From Tetrahymena elliotti 4EA (lineage: Eukaryota > Ciliophora > Oligohymenophorea > Hymenostomatida > Tetrahymenidae), in NCBI GenBank assembly GCA_000231825.2, contig JH720386.1, positions 1-64,000 on the forward strand: a stretch of DNA of 64,000 bases, written 5' to 3'. The notes beneath the pieces were generated by a model. The model was not told where the DNA came from. It saw nothing but the letters and a program-made list of their open reading frames with translations, and ran no database searches. The position numbers were made by a program, and so were the translations under genes. Positions 1-11,625 of the stretch are shown piece by piece. How positions within the stretch are numbered: the stretch's first letter is position 1; every line of letters starts with the position of its first letter.

Positions 1-703
1 AATTTAAAGGTTTAAAATAGTAGAATAAACAATTTAAATGTTAACCAGTGTAAAAGAATAAATAGTAAATTAGAACTTTTTACTTTTTAGAGATTGATAA
101 ATATAAAATAATGGAAGAATTATTATAATTTATATGATTAACTAGACACTAGATTTACGACACAGGGTTTTTAATCTAGTCATTAGAATAGTCAATAAAA
201 ATATTTTGAATAACCCTTTTATTAGAATTCTAGGGCTTTGAAGATAAAAATCTTCAAAAAATAATTTTCGTATTTCATTTTTTGATGAGAATTTAGCATA
301 AAATTTTAAATTCCAATAAAAATCACAGATTATTTTTATTTTATGAAAAGAATATTTCTTATAATTAATCAGTATCTCCCTCTCTCAAGTGAAGTGGAGA
401 GGAAAATTCCACGATTAGATAAAACTCATTTATTCGGTTTTAAAACTAATATATACAATAAAATAGGGATAACTGACTACTTAATTTAAATTTTTCTTAA
501 GGATTTTTACTTATTATAAATTCAATTAAAATAATATAAAAGGAATAGGTTTGTTTGTAATTAAGAATAATCTAATAAATAAATAAAGATTTATCCTGTC
601 TAGTATCTATTAAAGAATAGAATCAAATATAGAAAAGCAAACAAAAAGCAAAGAGTAAGAATAGTTAGTAGCAATACAAAGTAATAGCTTATAGTTTTAA
701 CAA
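1..703. other. AT-rich spacer and XRN1 5' leader
   Basis: No open reading frame with protein-like composition was seen on either strand. The last 60 bases or so before 704 are A/G-rich and lead into the A-rich context of the XRN1 start codon, so they are probably its promoter-proximal region and 5' UTR. Confidence 0.5.
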
Positions 704-3700
704 ATGGGAGTTCCTGGATTTTATAGTTGGTTAGCTCGTAGATATCCATTGATTCTTCACCAAATCAAGAAAGGTGAAATACCTAATATCGACTGCTTTT
801 ACCTTGATATGAATGGTATCATTTATAAATGTTCTAAAGATGAAGGTACTGTCTTCAAGGACTTACTTTTATAAAAAAACATTTAGGAAATTTTCTCAAT
901 GATATTTAATTATATTGATGAAATGGTTAACTTGATAGAGCCTAAGAAAGTTTTATATCTCTTTCTTGATGGTCCATGCCCTCGTGCTAAATAAAATTAA
1001 TAGCGTACCCGTCGTTTTTAGAGTGCTCAATCATGGAAGGATTTGAATGATTCTCTAAGAAATTGTGGTTTTCTTGCTGAAGGTGAATAAATGAAGAACA
1101 ACTCTATCTCCACCGGTACTGAATTCATGCATGATTTGAATAAGCAACTCCATTTTTACATCTGCAAGAAATTTGAATAGGATCCTCGTTGGGCTAATTT
1201 AGAAGTCTTCTTCAGTGGATCTAACGTTCCTGGTGAAGGAGAACATAAAATTATTAATTTTATGCATTAGTATAGTTCATCTTAAGATTATGATCCTGCA
1301 ACCACACATTGTATTTATGGTGCTGATGCTGATCTTATCATGTTAGGCTTATCTACCCATATTAAGTATGTATCTATTTTAAGAGAAGAAATGAAGTTTT
1401 AACCTCCAGTAAGTATTTGCTAATACATTAAATATTTTAACTAGAATTTCAATATATTAAAGTTATTTACTATACTTACCTCCAGAATAAGTATGTCTCG
1501 TTTGACATTTAGATTATTAAAATGATATTATTTAAATTTTTATATTAAGAAAAATCAAATCTTTTTTCAGAACATAAAGTGATTAACAACTTTTATAGAG
1601 CAGAAATAAAAATTTTAATTAAATTTTCTTTTCACAATAAAAATATTTTTTTTTTGTAATTTAAATGTAATTTTTTATCAATTAAAAAAGGTTAGTAGAG
1701 CTGCTAAAAGAGATAGAGATTCTATCACATTTTAGATGATCTATTTAAATATAGTTAGAGAATACATGGAATTAGAATATAAGATGCTCTGGAAAAAAGT
1801 TAAAAATTTAGAGTTTAATATTGAAAGAGTTATTGATGATTTTCTCTTAATTTGTTGTTTCATTGGTAATGATTTCCTTCCCAGGCTGTATTGTTTCAAT
1901 ATCAGAGAAGGATAGTTTGAAGTTTTGATTTAGATTTATAAGGATTACTTAGTTGAAGCAGACTAATATCTTAATGATAATGGTCATATTAACTGGATTG
2001 GTCTTTAGTAAGTCATCCAAAAAATAGCAGAAGTCGAGCTTGAGTTTATTGGAGACAAAGCTACAGATATCACTAAAGAATACAAAAGACGTATGCGCCA
2101 TTAATCTGATAAAGACCAAGAAATAGGAGAAGATGAAGGTACAGGCCCTAAAAGAGGAAATGATAAGAAAAATTCCTCTTCCGAAGATGATCTAGATGAT
2201 GATGACTTTGAAGATGAAGATGATGACGAATACGATGGTAAAAATATCTTTTTTAGATTTTTCAAATTATTAATTAAATTTTATTTAAAGATGATATTTG
2301 TGATGATAATGATGAAGACGAAGAATAAAAGAATGATGAAAAAAATCAAGTCACTTTCTAACAAAAATTTGAAAAAGGTCTTGAAGAAAAGAAGAAATTA
2401 GAAGACAAAGCAATCAAGAAAGAAAAAGATTTTATTATTGATTTGCAAGAAAATTATAAAAAAGATAAGTTTTTAGGAAAATCTTATTATTATTAACAAA
2501 AGCTTAACTTAGATTTCAAGAATTTTGAAGATATTAAGAGATTAGATTTATTAATCACTAAGTATTTAGAAGGTTTGTAGTTTGTTTTACTTTACTACTA
2601 CTAAGGATGTCCTTCTTGGAGTTGGTATTTCCCATTCTATTATGCTCCTATGACTTCTGATATTAGTTTATTCTTGAATTACAAGGCTGAGCATTTATCT
2701 TAAGAAATTGTATTTGACCTTTCTTAACCATATCCCCCTATGAAATAATTAATGTGTATTATTCATCCTGAAAATTCCAGTAAATTTTTTTTAAAAAATA
2801 TTTATTTAAAAAATTGTACTCAAGACAAAGAGTAAAATTTCATTATTTCATCATTTCAATTATTTAAACTTAAAAAATTAGATTTATTACCAAAGCCTTT
2901 TGCATAATTATTAACTGATCCTAATTCAAAGTTAAGATCCCCTGTTGATTTCTATCCTGATAAATTTACAATTGATCCTTATGGAGGTGTATTCTCTCAT
3001 GAATATATTGTTGTACTTCCATTTATGGATCAATAATTAATAGATGAAGTATACTCTTCAGTTGATTAAAATAAACTATTAACTCCTGAGGAAAGAGAGC
3101 GTAATTAATTTGGAAGGAACATTAAGTATAAGTTTGATCATAGCTTTGCACCAATTACAATTTAGAGCACGCTTCCTAATTACTATAAGAACTTTTAAGT
3201 CACTTTAAAAATTGAAACTTTTGATATTGGTAAAGTTTATTCCCCACCTCGTAATCCCCAAGGAGAAGTTTTATCTAGATTCCCTACTCTTCATGCTAAA
3301 TAGATTGTAGGATGCGAAATAAACAAAGTTGAAAAAGGACTATAAATGAAAATCAGAGTTGTAACTGACCTTTCTGAGTCTGACTTTGTTAACAAAATCA
3401 AAGGTAAACCTAAATATGATGCATTCTGCAGATACCCTAATTGTGAGAAAGTGCTAGTTACAGGTTTCCTTACTGATAGCTACTTCAAAAATATATGGAA
3501 GAATAAGAATCTTTAAATCCTCTAAAACTTAGACTATAGCGATGAAAATCATCATAGTTTCTACTTAAAAATAAGAGATGAATTAGCTAATACTTATTAC
3601 AAGAAAGCAGGTATTATTTACAATCATTCTAATCCAGTAATTGCTATTTTGTTGAAATATACTGAAGGAAGACGGTAAATTAAACTTTAACTTATTATAT

Positions 3701-6495
3701 TTTCTCATTTTAATTTGATTTTTCTCTAAGAACCCTTAAAGGTAGTGTTATAGAAAATGTTGACAAGTATGAGGAAATGTTTTGTCCTTTAGATTTACTC
3801 ATGAAAACTTAAAAAATAGAAAAAATCATCCAAGTTGCTAAATGTGATAGCATTGAATAAGAATTCCCAGTAGGATGTAAAGTTGTAATTGCTTAAAAAG
3901 GACCTCTTGATGGTCATACAGGCATTGTCACTGGATATACTAAAGGAAAGTTAGCTTAAGAGCTTTTAGTTTAAGTTTAAACTACAGTAATAAGATTTAT
4001 TTTGATGAAAAATTATTAAATAACTAATTTATTTTATAAAATAAAAGCCTGTCTATTTGACTGATCAATAATTGAAATTCTACTCAAAAGATGATGAAGC
4101 ATTCATTACATTGAAATTCTTGTCTTTTAAGCTTTAAATTTCTTAAGAAGTTTTACTTGATATCTTAGATAGTTATAGCATCAAAATAGAACCATCTCTC
4201 GCTTCTGCCAGCAAGCTTCCAAAAATGCTTGACGTTGGTTTAAATGTAATCAGAAGACATCTGAATGAAGTTGTTCCTGAGCTTGCTCGTATTAACGAAG
4301 CATCTTAAAATACTTAAGGGCGTGAAAAGTATCAATAATTCAGAGAATTAGAATTGAGCCCTTCTCTAGTTAAATTGATTATAGAGTACTATAATACTTA
4401 CCCAAAGATATTTGCATATGTTGCTAAGCTCTAACAATTAAGAAAGAAAGACAAAAATGCCAATTTCTACTCTAGCTAAATTTGGAATAAAGAAGGTTAA
4501 GATGCTAACATTGAATTAGTTAAGCTTTATATTTGGTTAATGAGAAAGAAAGAATCTCAATTCTGTAGTTCAACTGTTGCTTCTAAGGTTATGCACTCAT
4601 AGAAAATTGAAAAATTAGTCAACTTTTATGAAGAATTTGTTTCTACTAAGCTCAACATTCCTTAAAACTAGTAGAAGATACATTAAATAGACGCAAACAA
4701 TGCTATCCCTGCTATCTATAGTTCAAAGCAATATATTTACTTTAAAGATCAACCATTCTACCATGAAGTAGGTGATTAAGTAATTTATATTGGTACTTAT
4801 AACAATAAGAATGCTCCTTTTGGACTTTAAGGTACTGTAGTTGGTATCATGGATGACAAATTCGAAGTTGTCTTTATTAAGCCCTTCATTGGAGGAGTTA
4901 ATTTAGGTGGTCGTTGTCCACCTTAACGCGGTCTTATTGTCTAATTCGATGAGATTTATAATTTGTAAGGATGGAATAATTTCTTGCAAAACAGAGACTA
5001 ATCTAAAGAAAATACAGTAGGATGGAATGGATGGGTAGATGAATATAAGCCATAATTCCGTGAAGCTATCAAGAGTGATAAAGAACTCTAAACTAAATAG
5101 GCAGATAACGAAACTCAAAAAATAATTGGAGAAATTCAGCACTAACCTGAAGCTAGCAATAAATCCGAACCTAGCGATAAGCCTAAAACAAATGTAGTAG
5201 CAGTTATCAAAAAGTAAGGAAATAATTCTAAAGGAATAGATACTATTTCCGAGCTTACCTAAGAACAAGCTTAAACTTAATTTGCTGAACAAAAGTAGCA
5301 AAGCAAAGTTACAATTGGACCTGCTCCTACTGCAACTCAAAAAAATGACTAAAATCAACAACCCACTTAAGTTAATAAAACAGATACATAAAAGAAACCC
5401 TAGAAAGAAACAGTTATTTATGTCAAGAAATCAGATACCTAGCAAAAACCTGAAAAGGATACTAAGAAGCAAGAAGAGAAAAAATAATCTGTGATAGTTT
5501 AGGAAGCAAAAGTAGAAGAATCTAAGTAGGAACCAGCTTAGGAAGTTGTATAGAAGTTAGACATTTAACAAGAAGAAAAAATATAAGATGTCACTGAAAT
5601 TGAAAAATTATTACAAGAACAAAAATAATTTGAAGAGGAAGAACAAAAACATCAAATTAAAGATGTTTCAGAGATTGAAAAAGAATCAGCAAATAATGTA
5701 GAAATCGAAATTCCAAAAGAATTCAATTTAGAAGAAATAGAAAAAAGAATGCTGTAGGACTAATTTGAACATATCAAGCATTATGATTTGAAAGACCCTG
5801 ACATGCTGGATGTAGCTAAATTTGAATAAGAATAACTTGAAAAAGTTTAAACAGAAGCAAAAGGATAAAACCAAGACACTGTTGCATATTAAGATGATGA
5901 AAAAGATGATGAACAAAAGCTAAGCAGAAAACAAAAGAAATTAAAAAATAAAGATATTACTGGCTTTAATCCAGGATAAAGTGCAGTCTAGTATAAGAAT
6001 AGAGAATAGACTAACTAAGAAAAGAGATTAAAAAGAAACGAAAAGAGATTAATGGTCCAACAATAGAATCTTTAATATCAATAATATTAGCAATATTATC
6101 AATATCTTTATTTGTGGTAATAGCAATTTATTAAATAGAAAACTTAAGAAATTGAGGCTTTAAAGAGAAGATAAGAAGACGAAAGAATCAACAAAAGTTT
6201 AGCTCAACTAACTAATCCTGTGCCTGAAGGTGAAACACTAAGCCAAGATTTACTTAACATTTAAAATGCTCTTGAATAGCAACACTCTAAGAATACAAGT
6301 ATCCCTCAAGACATATAAATGGTTGATTCTTCTCAAATAGAGCAAAAACTATCAGAAAATATTGTTCCATAAATTCCTTTTACTACAATCTAATAAGGCA
6401 ATATTAGAAATGAAATTGTAGGAAAAATTAGTGATGAAGACTTATTAACATTTGAAGAATTAGAAAGAGAGTATCTTAACTCACTAAATAAATGA
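704..6495 (+). CDS. XRN1: XRN1-type 5'-3' exoribonuclease
   Basis: Processive 5'-3' exoribonuclease of the XRN family, which degrades decapped cytoplasmic mRNA. Under the ciliate code the spliced protein is about 1745 residues. It starts [15 protein letters not shown], the invariant XRN N-terminus. It then shows [22 protein letters not shown] and [12 protein letters not shown] (metal-binding acidic residues). [10 protein letters not shown] lies near residue 292, after intron 1. Two later SH3/KOW-like stretches (around 3840-4100 and 4740-4970) and the length favour XRN1 over XRN2. The C-terminal 500 residues are Q/E/K-rich, low complexity and probably disordered. Exons fit 704-1408, 1691-2237, 2291-2779, 2882-3674, 3731-3986 and 4048-6495, all with matching splice phases. 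The 102-nt third intron could be retained without a frameshift. The stop is TGA at 6493. A long reverse-strand ORF near 4903-5361 is a shadow. XRN1 identity is firm; the role is inferred from the family. Confidence 0.95.
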
Positions 6496-7835
6496 TTATT
6501 TGAATATTTTAATTAGTTTACTTTATTTTTTATTTAAAAAAATATTTCTTTTACAAAATACATAATATATTTTTATAACATTTCTTTTTTTCTTTTAAAA
6601 TATTTATTTTTAGCTGTACAAATCTCCTTTTAATTATGAGCTTTTTTTCAAATATATTATTAAATAACAAATAATAATAAAGATTTGAATTTACTTTCTC
6701 TAATAAAAATATTGTGAATAAGTAAGAATAATCAAATCTGTAAAATTAAGCAAATCTCTAACATCAATTTTAAAATATATAAGATGAAATCCTAAGATTC
6801 ATTTCATATATATGAAGACAAGTTTAATCATAATTTATAATGTTGATATTAAATTTTTTCATCTGATCTCTTCTTTTTGTTTCTTGATCTTCTCTTCAAA
6901 TTCATGTGTTATATTGAAGGCAATTAAGATAGGTTTTTCATAGTTTTTATTGATTCTTCTAACAAACGTTGGTAGTAAAGCTTGAGGAGATCTCTTTCTG
7001 AATGCTCGATATAATGAATTCTGGAATTCCGTTTCGCCGAACACTTCTCCTGATCATATTATTTTATTTTAAACTAAAATGTTGTTCTAAACATATTTGG
7101 GCTATGTTTTAGTAATATAATTAGTTAGATTAATTATTATATTTGGTTGAGATATTGTTCATTATGTATAGTGATGAGGTATTAATGTAGATTACAGTTT
7201 TGATATATCATAGTTTAAAAAAAATATCTTAGCTGTTATATTCTTGCACTTAATTAAGTGTCTATGCGCTTGGTAATAGAAAAATTAAGCAAGCTTAAAT
7301 AAAATTATTTATTCAAGTGATATTTTTGAGAAACAGATAAAAATAATAAAATCAATTTTAGATAGAAAATAAAAAACATTTTACTAAGATAAAAATCAGA
7401 ATCCTCTCCATAATTGCGTAAAAGTAATTAAAAACATTAATTTAAAAAAAATCCATAATTATTTAATTTAATATTTTTACTTTGTAAAATATTCAAATCA
7501 TCCTAAGTTAATTAAGGATATTCTACCTCCTACACTCTGACTACAAACAAAATGAACCATTAAAAACTATTTCTATTTGCAATTAAATAAGAAGGATCTT
7601 AAAAAAATAATTCTTTAATTACTGTTAATTGGTATCTATTTTTTTAGATTAATATTTACTTATAATATGAATATATTTTTAAGTTATGACACTATATAAT
7701 TTTACTATTTTAAATAAAAATATAAAGCAAGAGAAGATTTTAGAAAAAAGTCATTTTCGTTTTATTTTTTCTAATTCGAATAAATATTTATTTGAAAAAA
7801 TCTTGACTTATATTGATGTTATATAAAACCTGGCA
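6496..7835. other. Spacer with an unresolved coding-like island
   Basis: AT-rich sequence between XRN1 and the next plus-strand gene. A relatively GC-richer island at about 6862-7060 is listed separately. Elsewhere I see no frame with protein-like composition. Confidence 0.4.
6862..7060 (-). other. Unresolved coding-like island, possibly a last exon
   Basis: On the minus strand a frame of about 60 codons ends at TGA (6859-6861). It has no ATG but is preceded by a possible acceptor (ATCAG) near 7050. Its product has a normal mix of charged, polar and hydrophobic residues (for example FRKRSPQALLPTFVRR). However it uses CGA, ACG and GGC, which neighbouring genes rarely use. A second minus frame (ATG near 7162, about 75 codons) and a plus frame over the same bases also stay open. 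I cannot choose between them, so this could be a small gene, an exon of an unrecognised gene, or a relic. Confidence 0.22.
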
Positions 7836-7839
7836 ATGA

Positions 7840-9186
7840 GAAGTTAGGATTTGGTATTTGTTAATATCTTTTCCACACATTCTCTTACAATTTTATTAAT
7901 TTCACCATTAAAAAATTATATAAAAAATTCTTTGAAGAAGAAAGATAAGCTTTTTCATTTGGTAAATAATTTTATAATATTTATTTATGCTTATTTCTAA
8001 TAATATTTAATATAATTTTAAGGCTTTCTCCTTTATGTTATGATCTCAGGATTCAAAACGAAATTAATTTTTGAAAAACATAAACCCTTGTAATACAGCT
8101 AGGATTTCTAAAATTTTGTTTATCAGAAGCAATTGTAATATATTATTGATGGCTTGACTAAATTTATTTCAAGAGAGAATAAAGATAAAGGAGTGTTTAA
8201 TTATCTTAAAGGGAATCATTTCTTTGGAATTCGACTTAGATAACTAATTTATTTAAAATCTAAATGGTGAATAATCTTAATAATTCCTTAAATAATTGGA
8301 TAATGAAATCAAATTTATTCAAGGAACTGAGGGTAAGTTCTACCCAATTTTGTAAGTTTTCATTTTTCTTACACAAAAAGTTCTGATAAAATTATTTTTA
8401 ATAAAGTTAAAATGAAAGTTAATTTGTAGAGAAACTTGAGAAGATTATTCAGACTGAGAAAAAATAATAAGTTAATTTTATTTTGAAAATAATCACTTTT
8501 TTTAATTTTATTTTGAAAACAGTCACTTTTTTTAATTTTATTTTATGTATTTTTAGGAGGATTTCATTTCTGAGTTAAATTTAAAAATAAAGAATCTTGA
8601 ATTAACTATAAAGGATTTATAATCTAAATTATAACAAATTTATCAATATAGTATTTAATTATAAAAAAATCAATCACAATAAAATGTATATTAGCAGCTT
8701 TAGCCATAGCAAAGCGGAAATTATCAATAAAACATTTAAATTCCTTAGCCCTATGCTTAAATTTAATAAGTAATTCCACCAAAAAATTAACATTTAAAGA
8801 GGTAATATTCAGCACCAAACTAATAAATTTTTCCTACATAATAGTATTAATAATTTTAAAACCTATCTGAAGCTAATTAATTTTAGCAAGTAGTGATAAA
8901 ACCTTAGAGTGTTGCTAATCCTAATGTTCAGTGTATTGAATAATACCCAAATAAAATTTACCCATAATAATAGGGGAATTATTAAGAGTTTCCTAATTGG
9001 TAACAACAAAATGGCTTTTAATGTTATTACTAGGGAAGTTAACAATAATTTGTTGGAAATTACAATACCCAAAACATCCTGAATAACCATATTTAAATGC
9101 CATCTAATACTAATAAATAAATTAACCTATTAGACAAGATTAAGGAAAAGATGAATCATAAACAAGTTCTGATAAAGAAAAATTGA
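7840..9186 (+). CDS. Glutamine-rich coiled-coil protein, 5' end uncertain
   Basis: Not recognised. The 3' half is clear: exon 8557-9186 encodes about 210 residues. It opens with a coiled-coil stretch rich in E/K/L/I (LKIKNLELTIKDLQSKL) and continues into a Q/N/P/Y-rich segment with dozens of TAA/TAG glutamine codons. Upstream exons fit in phase at 8430-8470 and at about 8217-8332. The 8471-8556 intron contains a 30-bp tandem repeat and has a GTTAAT donor. Further upstream, frames from 7840 can be joined through an intron at about 7966-8022 and a possible 19-nt intron near 8198-8216, but no ATG is certain. An unspliced 144-residue ORF from ATG 7836 is an alternative reading. At the 3' end an in-phase 67-nt intron (9166-9233) would give a different C-terminus ending at TGA 9258. 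Possibly an RNA-binding or scaffold protein, but that is only a guess from composition. Confidence 0.55.
8473..8548 (+). repeat. 30-bp tandem repeat inside an intron
   Basis: A unit reading AATTTTATTTTGAAAA followed by a TCACTTTTTTT end occurs twice with two or three mismatches, and a third partial copy follows. It lies wholly within the predicted intron 8471-8556 of the glutamine-rich gene. It looks like local slippage or unequal duplication and has no visible function. Confidence 0.7.
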
Positions 9187-9866
9187 ATGGTTAAGTTTAA
9201 GTTATTTTTAAATTCCTTAACGATTTTGCTCAGGTATTTGAAGAAAAGAAAAATGAATGAAATTGATTTGCAAAAAAAAAATATTGAGAATAAAAATTAA
9301 AATATTATTCTAAATTATTTGAAATACTATTTGTAAATTGTACAAAAAATTCAAATATTTTTAAAATTTTAAGGTGTGGTCGACAAGCTTATTAATTGAA
9401 ACTCATAAAATCCTTTATTTATTTTTGAATTTTATTTTAGATATTCGTTTATTTACTCAATATAGAATTCTTTAATTTTTATATTTTATTTAGTGTAAAT
9501 ACTCATTTAAAATAATGAACTACTAGGAGTATAACTACTATTTAAAAAATTGAATTTAATCTATTTTAGGTAAGATAAATTAAAATATTTATTTAATTAT
9601 TTACGGTTTATAGTTATCTAGTAAATTATCTAAATTAAGCTTATATGTGTGCAATTTTCAATTTTTACTTTTATAAATTGTTAAGCTTATAAATTAGTTT
9701 TATATTATAATAATATTTTAAGTACAGCAAATTTATAATTTTTGAGTCTAAAATTTAATTTAACTTAGTTTTTTAATATTATTTGGCTTGCTGAGAGACT
9801 AAAATACATTTATACTTTTAAAATAAATTATAGAGTTATATTTTATTATATGAATATTTTTTTGCT
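9187..9866. other. AT-rich spacer between convergent genes
   Basis: 3'-3' spacer between the plus-strand Q-rich gene and the minus-strand DUF2039 gene. Apart from the optional last exon at 9234-9260 described for the upstream gene, nothing is recognised. Confidence 0.5.
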
Positions 9867-10708
9867 TCAGAAATCAATATCACTATCATCATCATCGTCA
9901 TCATCATCACTATCTTAATTAGCATCTTTCTTCTTAGCCTCTTATGTAGGTATTTCTTCTTCATTTTTTACTTTTTATTTCTTTTCTGAAGTTGCTTTAT
10001 TGTCATCAGCTTCAAAGTCATCATCATTAAATTCATCGAATTCATCATCTTCATCTATTTAATCATCCTCATCACCATTAGTTTTAAATTTCAAATTATC
10101 AAGCTACTATCCAGATTCTATTTCAAAGAAATGCTTCTTTTGATCATCCCATTAAACTTAATCTAAAAAAAAGTAGAAATTTTTAAAAAAATATGGTTTA
10201 TTATTTAAATAGAAAGTTACTCTTTTAAATTTTTCTTAAAAGAGTTCTTCTTGTTCTTTCTCTCAATCTAGATAAATAATCTTCCATTTCCTTTTGGATT
10301 CTTTCTTCTTTTTTCTATTCTTCTTATCTATATTTAGTTTTAGAAGTAAAATTTCAAGCTAAATTACTAAAAAAAATCAATATATTACGGATTAGTACTT
10401 AATTGTTCATTAGGAGTCAAACATTTAGCACAAATTTTATGAGTATTTGCACATCTATCACAAGCATGACGATAACTTTTGAATATATTTTTTTATTAAC
10501 ACTTGACACATCTTGCTTCTGTATTTGCTTTTTTGTATTTATTGTATTGCATCTTCCATTTTATTTACTCAATACATCTTTCACATAAATGATCTAAAGG
10601 TACTTTTTAATGAACTTCAATAGCTTTTGTGTCAAAAGTAATTTTGAAAGCTGTTCTATTTTAATATTTCTATCCAGATTTTTTATTATCACCCTTTCTT
10701 AAAGACAT
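9867..10708 (-). CDS. C9orf85/DUF2039-like zinc-motif protein
   Basis: Homolog of the conserved eukaryotic C9orf85 family (DUF2039), whose molecular function is unknown. The spliced protein is 240 residues (exons 10389-10708, 10221-10327, 9867-10162; introns of 61 and 58 nt, phases agree). The N-terminus has the family start MSLRKGDNKKSGQKYQN. It is followed by three CxxC pairs that could bind zinc: CERC, CVKC with the family motif ARCVKCQQK, and CDRC...CAKC. The middle is a K/E/R coiled coil. The last 60 residues are highly acidic and end in a run of Asp with DIDF. Human C9orf85 lacks so long an acidic tail as far as I recall, so the tail may be lineage-specific. Start chosen at the only ATG preceding the conserved N-terminus. 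Confidence 0.88.
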
Positions 10709-11625
10709 TTTTTATTTTTTTAGTTGATCCTACTTATTATTTTATATTAATAATTTTTTGATTTGATGTTTTAATAATTTAACAAAATCTTTAGATTTAA
10801 TAATTCTATCTAATTAATAGCTCTCTTTCTCGCTTGTCAAGTCTTCTACTATCTTTGTCTTTTTCTATCTATTTAGTTTTATATGTCCACTCAAATACTA
10901 TTTTAATCATAAATATATGATAGATTGAATAAATTAATTACTATAAATTAATCTTGCTATTACTTTTTATCAGATTTTTACAGTGCATTATCTCCTTTTA
11001 TTCATGATGACAAATCTCTTCAATAAATATTTGAAATATTTATTTACATTTATTTTTATATTAGCAAGAAATGATAACATTATAAAATGAGAGATGTTAA
11101 AAGAGAATTTTCTATTTTATTTATTAATTTGAACCAAAGTTGAGAATTATTTTATATATTTTTCTGAAAAACACAAGTAACACACAAATAATCATCAAAA
11201 ATTTTATATTTATAGGGAAACATTTTTAGTATTTTTCATTAAAAGAATGTGAGTGATTTCATCAAATTTTTATTAAAATTGTAATATTTTTTAACTAAAT
11301 ATGCAATTTAATTAAATTTTTAATACAACTTGTTCACTAAGATTTATATTTTTTGTTGAAGAACTTTTTGTTTAATAAATTCAAAGGTTAATTTTTTTAG
11401 TATTTTATTTTTCAAGCTGTTAGTTTTTAATTTGAATCTTATTTTAAAATCAATATTTTTGTTAGCATTTGAGATTCTTTTAAAACTTTAGAATTCTAAT
11501 TGATAAAAATGTTAATTCATCATTAAAACATAAAAGAATTTTTATTAGAATTTTTTGTAAATAATTTGGATTTAAAATAAATAGTAACTATTGACAAGAA
11601 ACATTAAAAAATTTAAAATAGAGAA
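10709..11625. other. AT-rich spacer
   Basis: Upstream of the DUF2039 gene and downstream of the RED-like gene, both on the minus strand. No frame with protein-like composition was seen. It presumably holds the promoter of the former and the 3' UTR of the latter. Confidence 0.45.

Noticed and set aside
4903..5361. 152-codon reverse-strand ORF inside the XRN1 gene
   Set aside because: Antisense shadow of the Q/K/E-rich XRN1 tail; it would be hydrophobic Leu/Phe/Ile filler.
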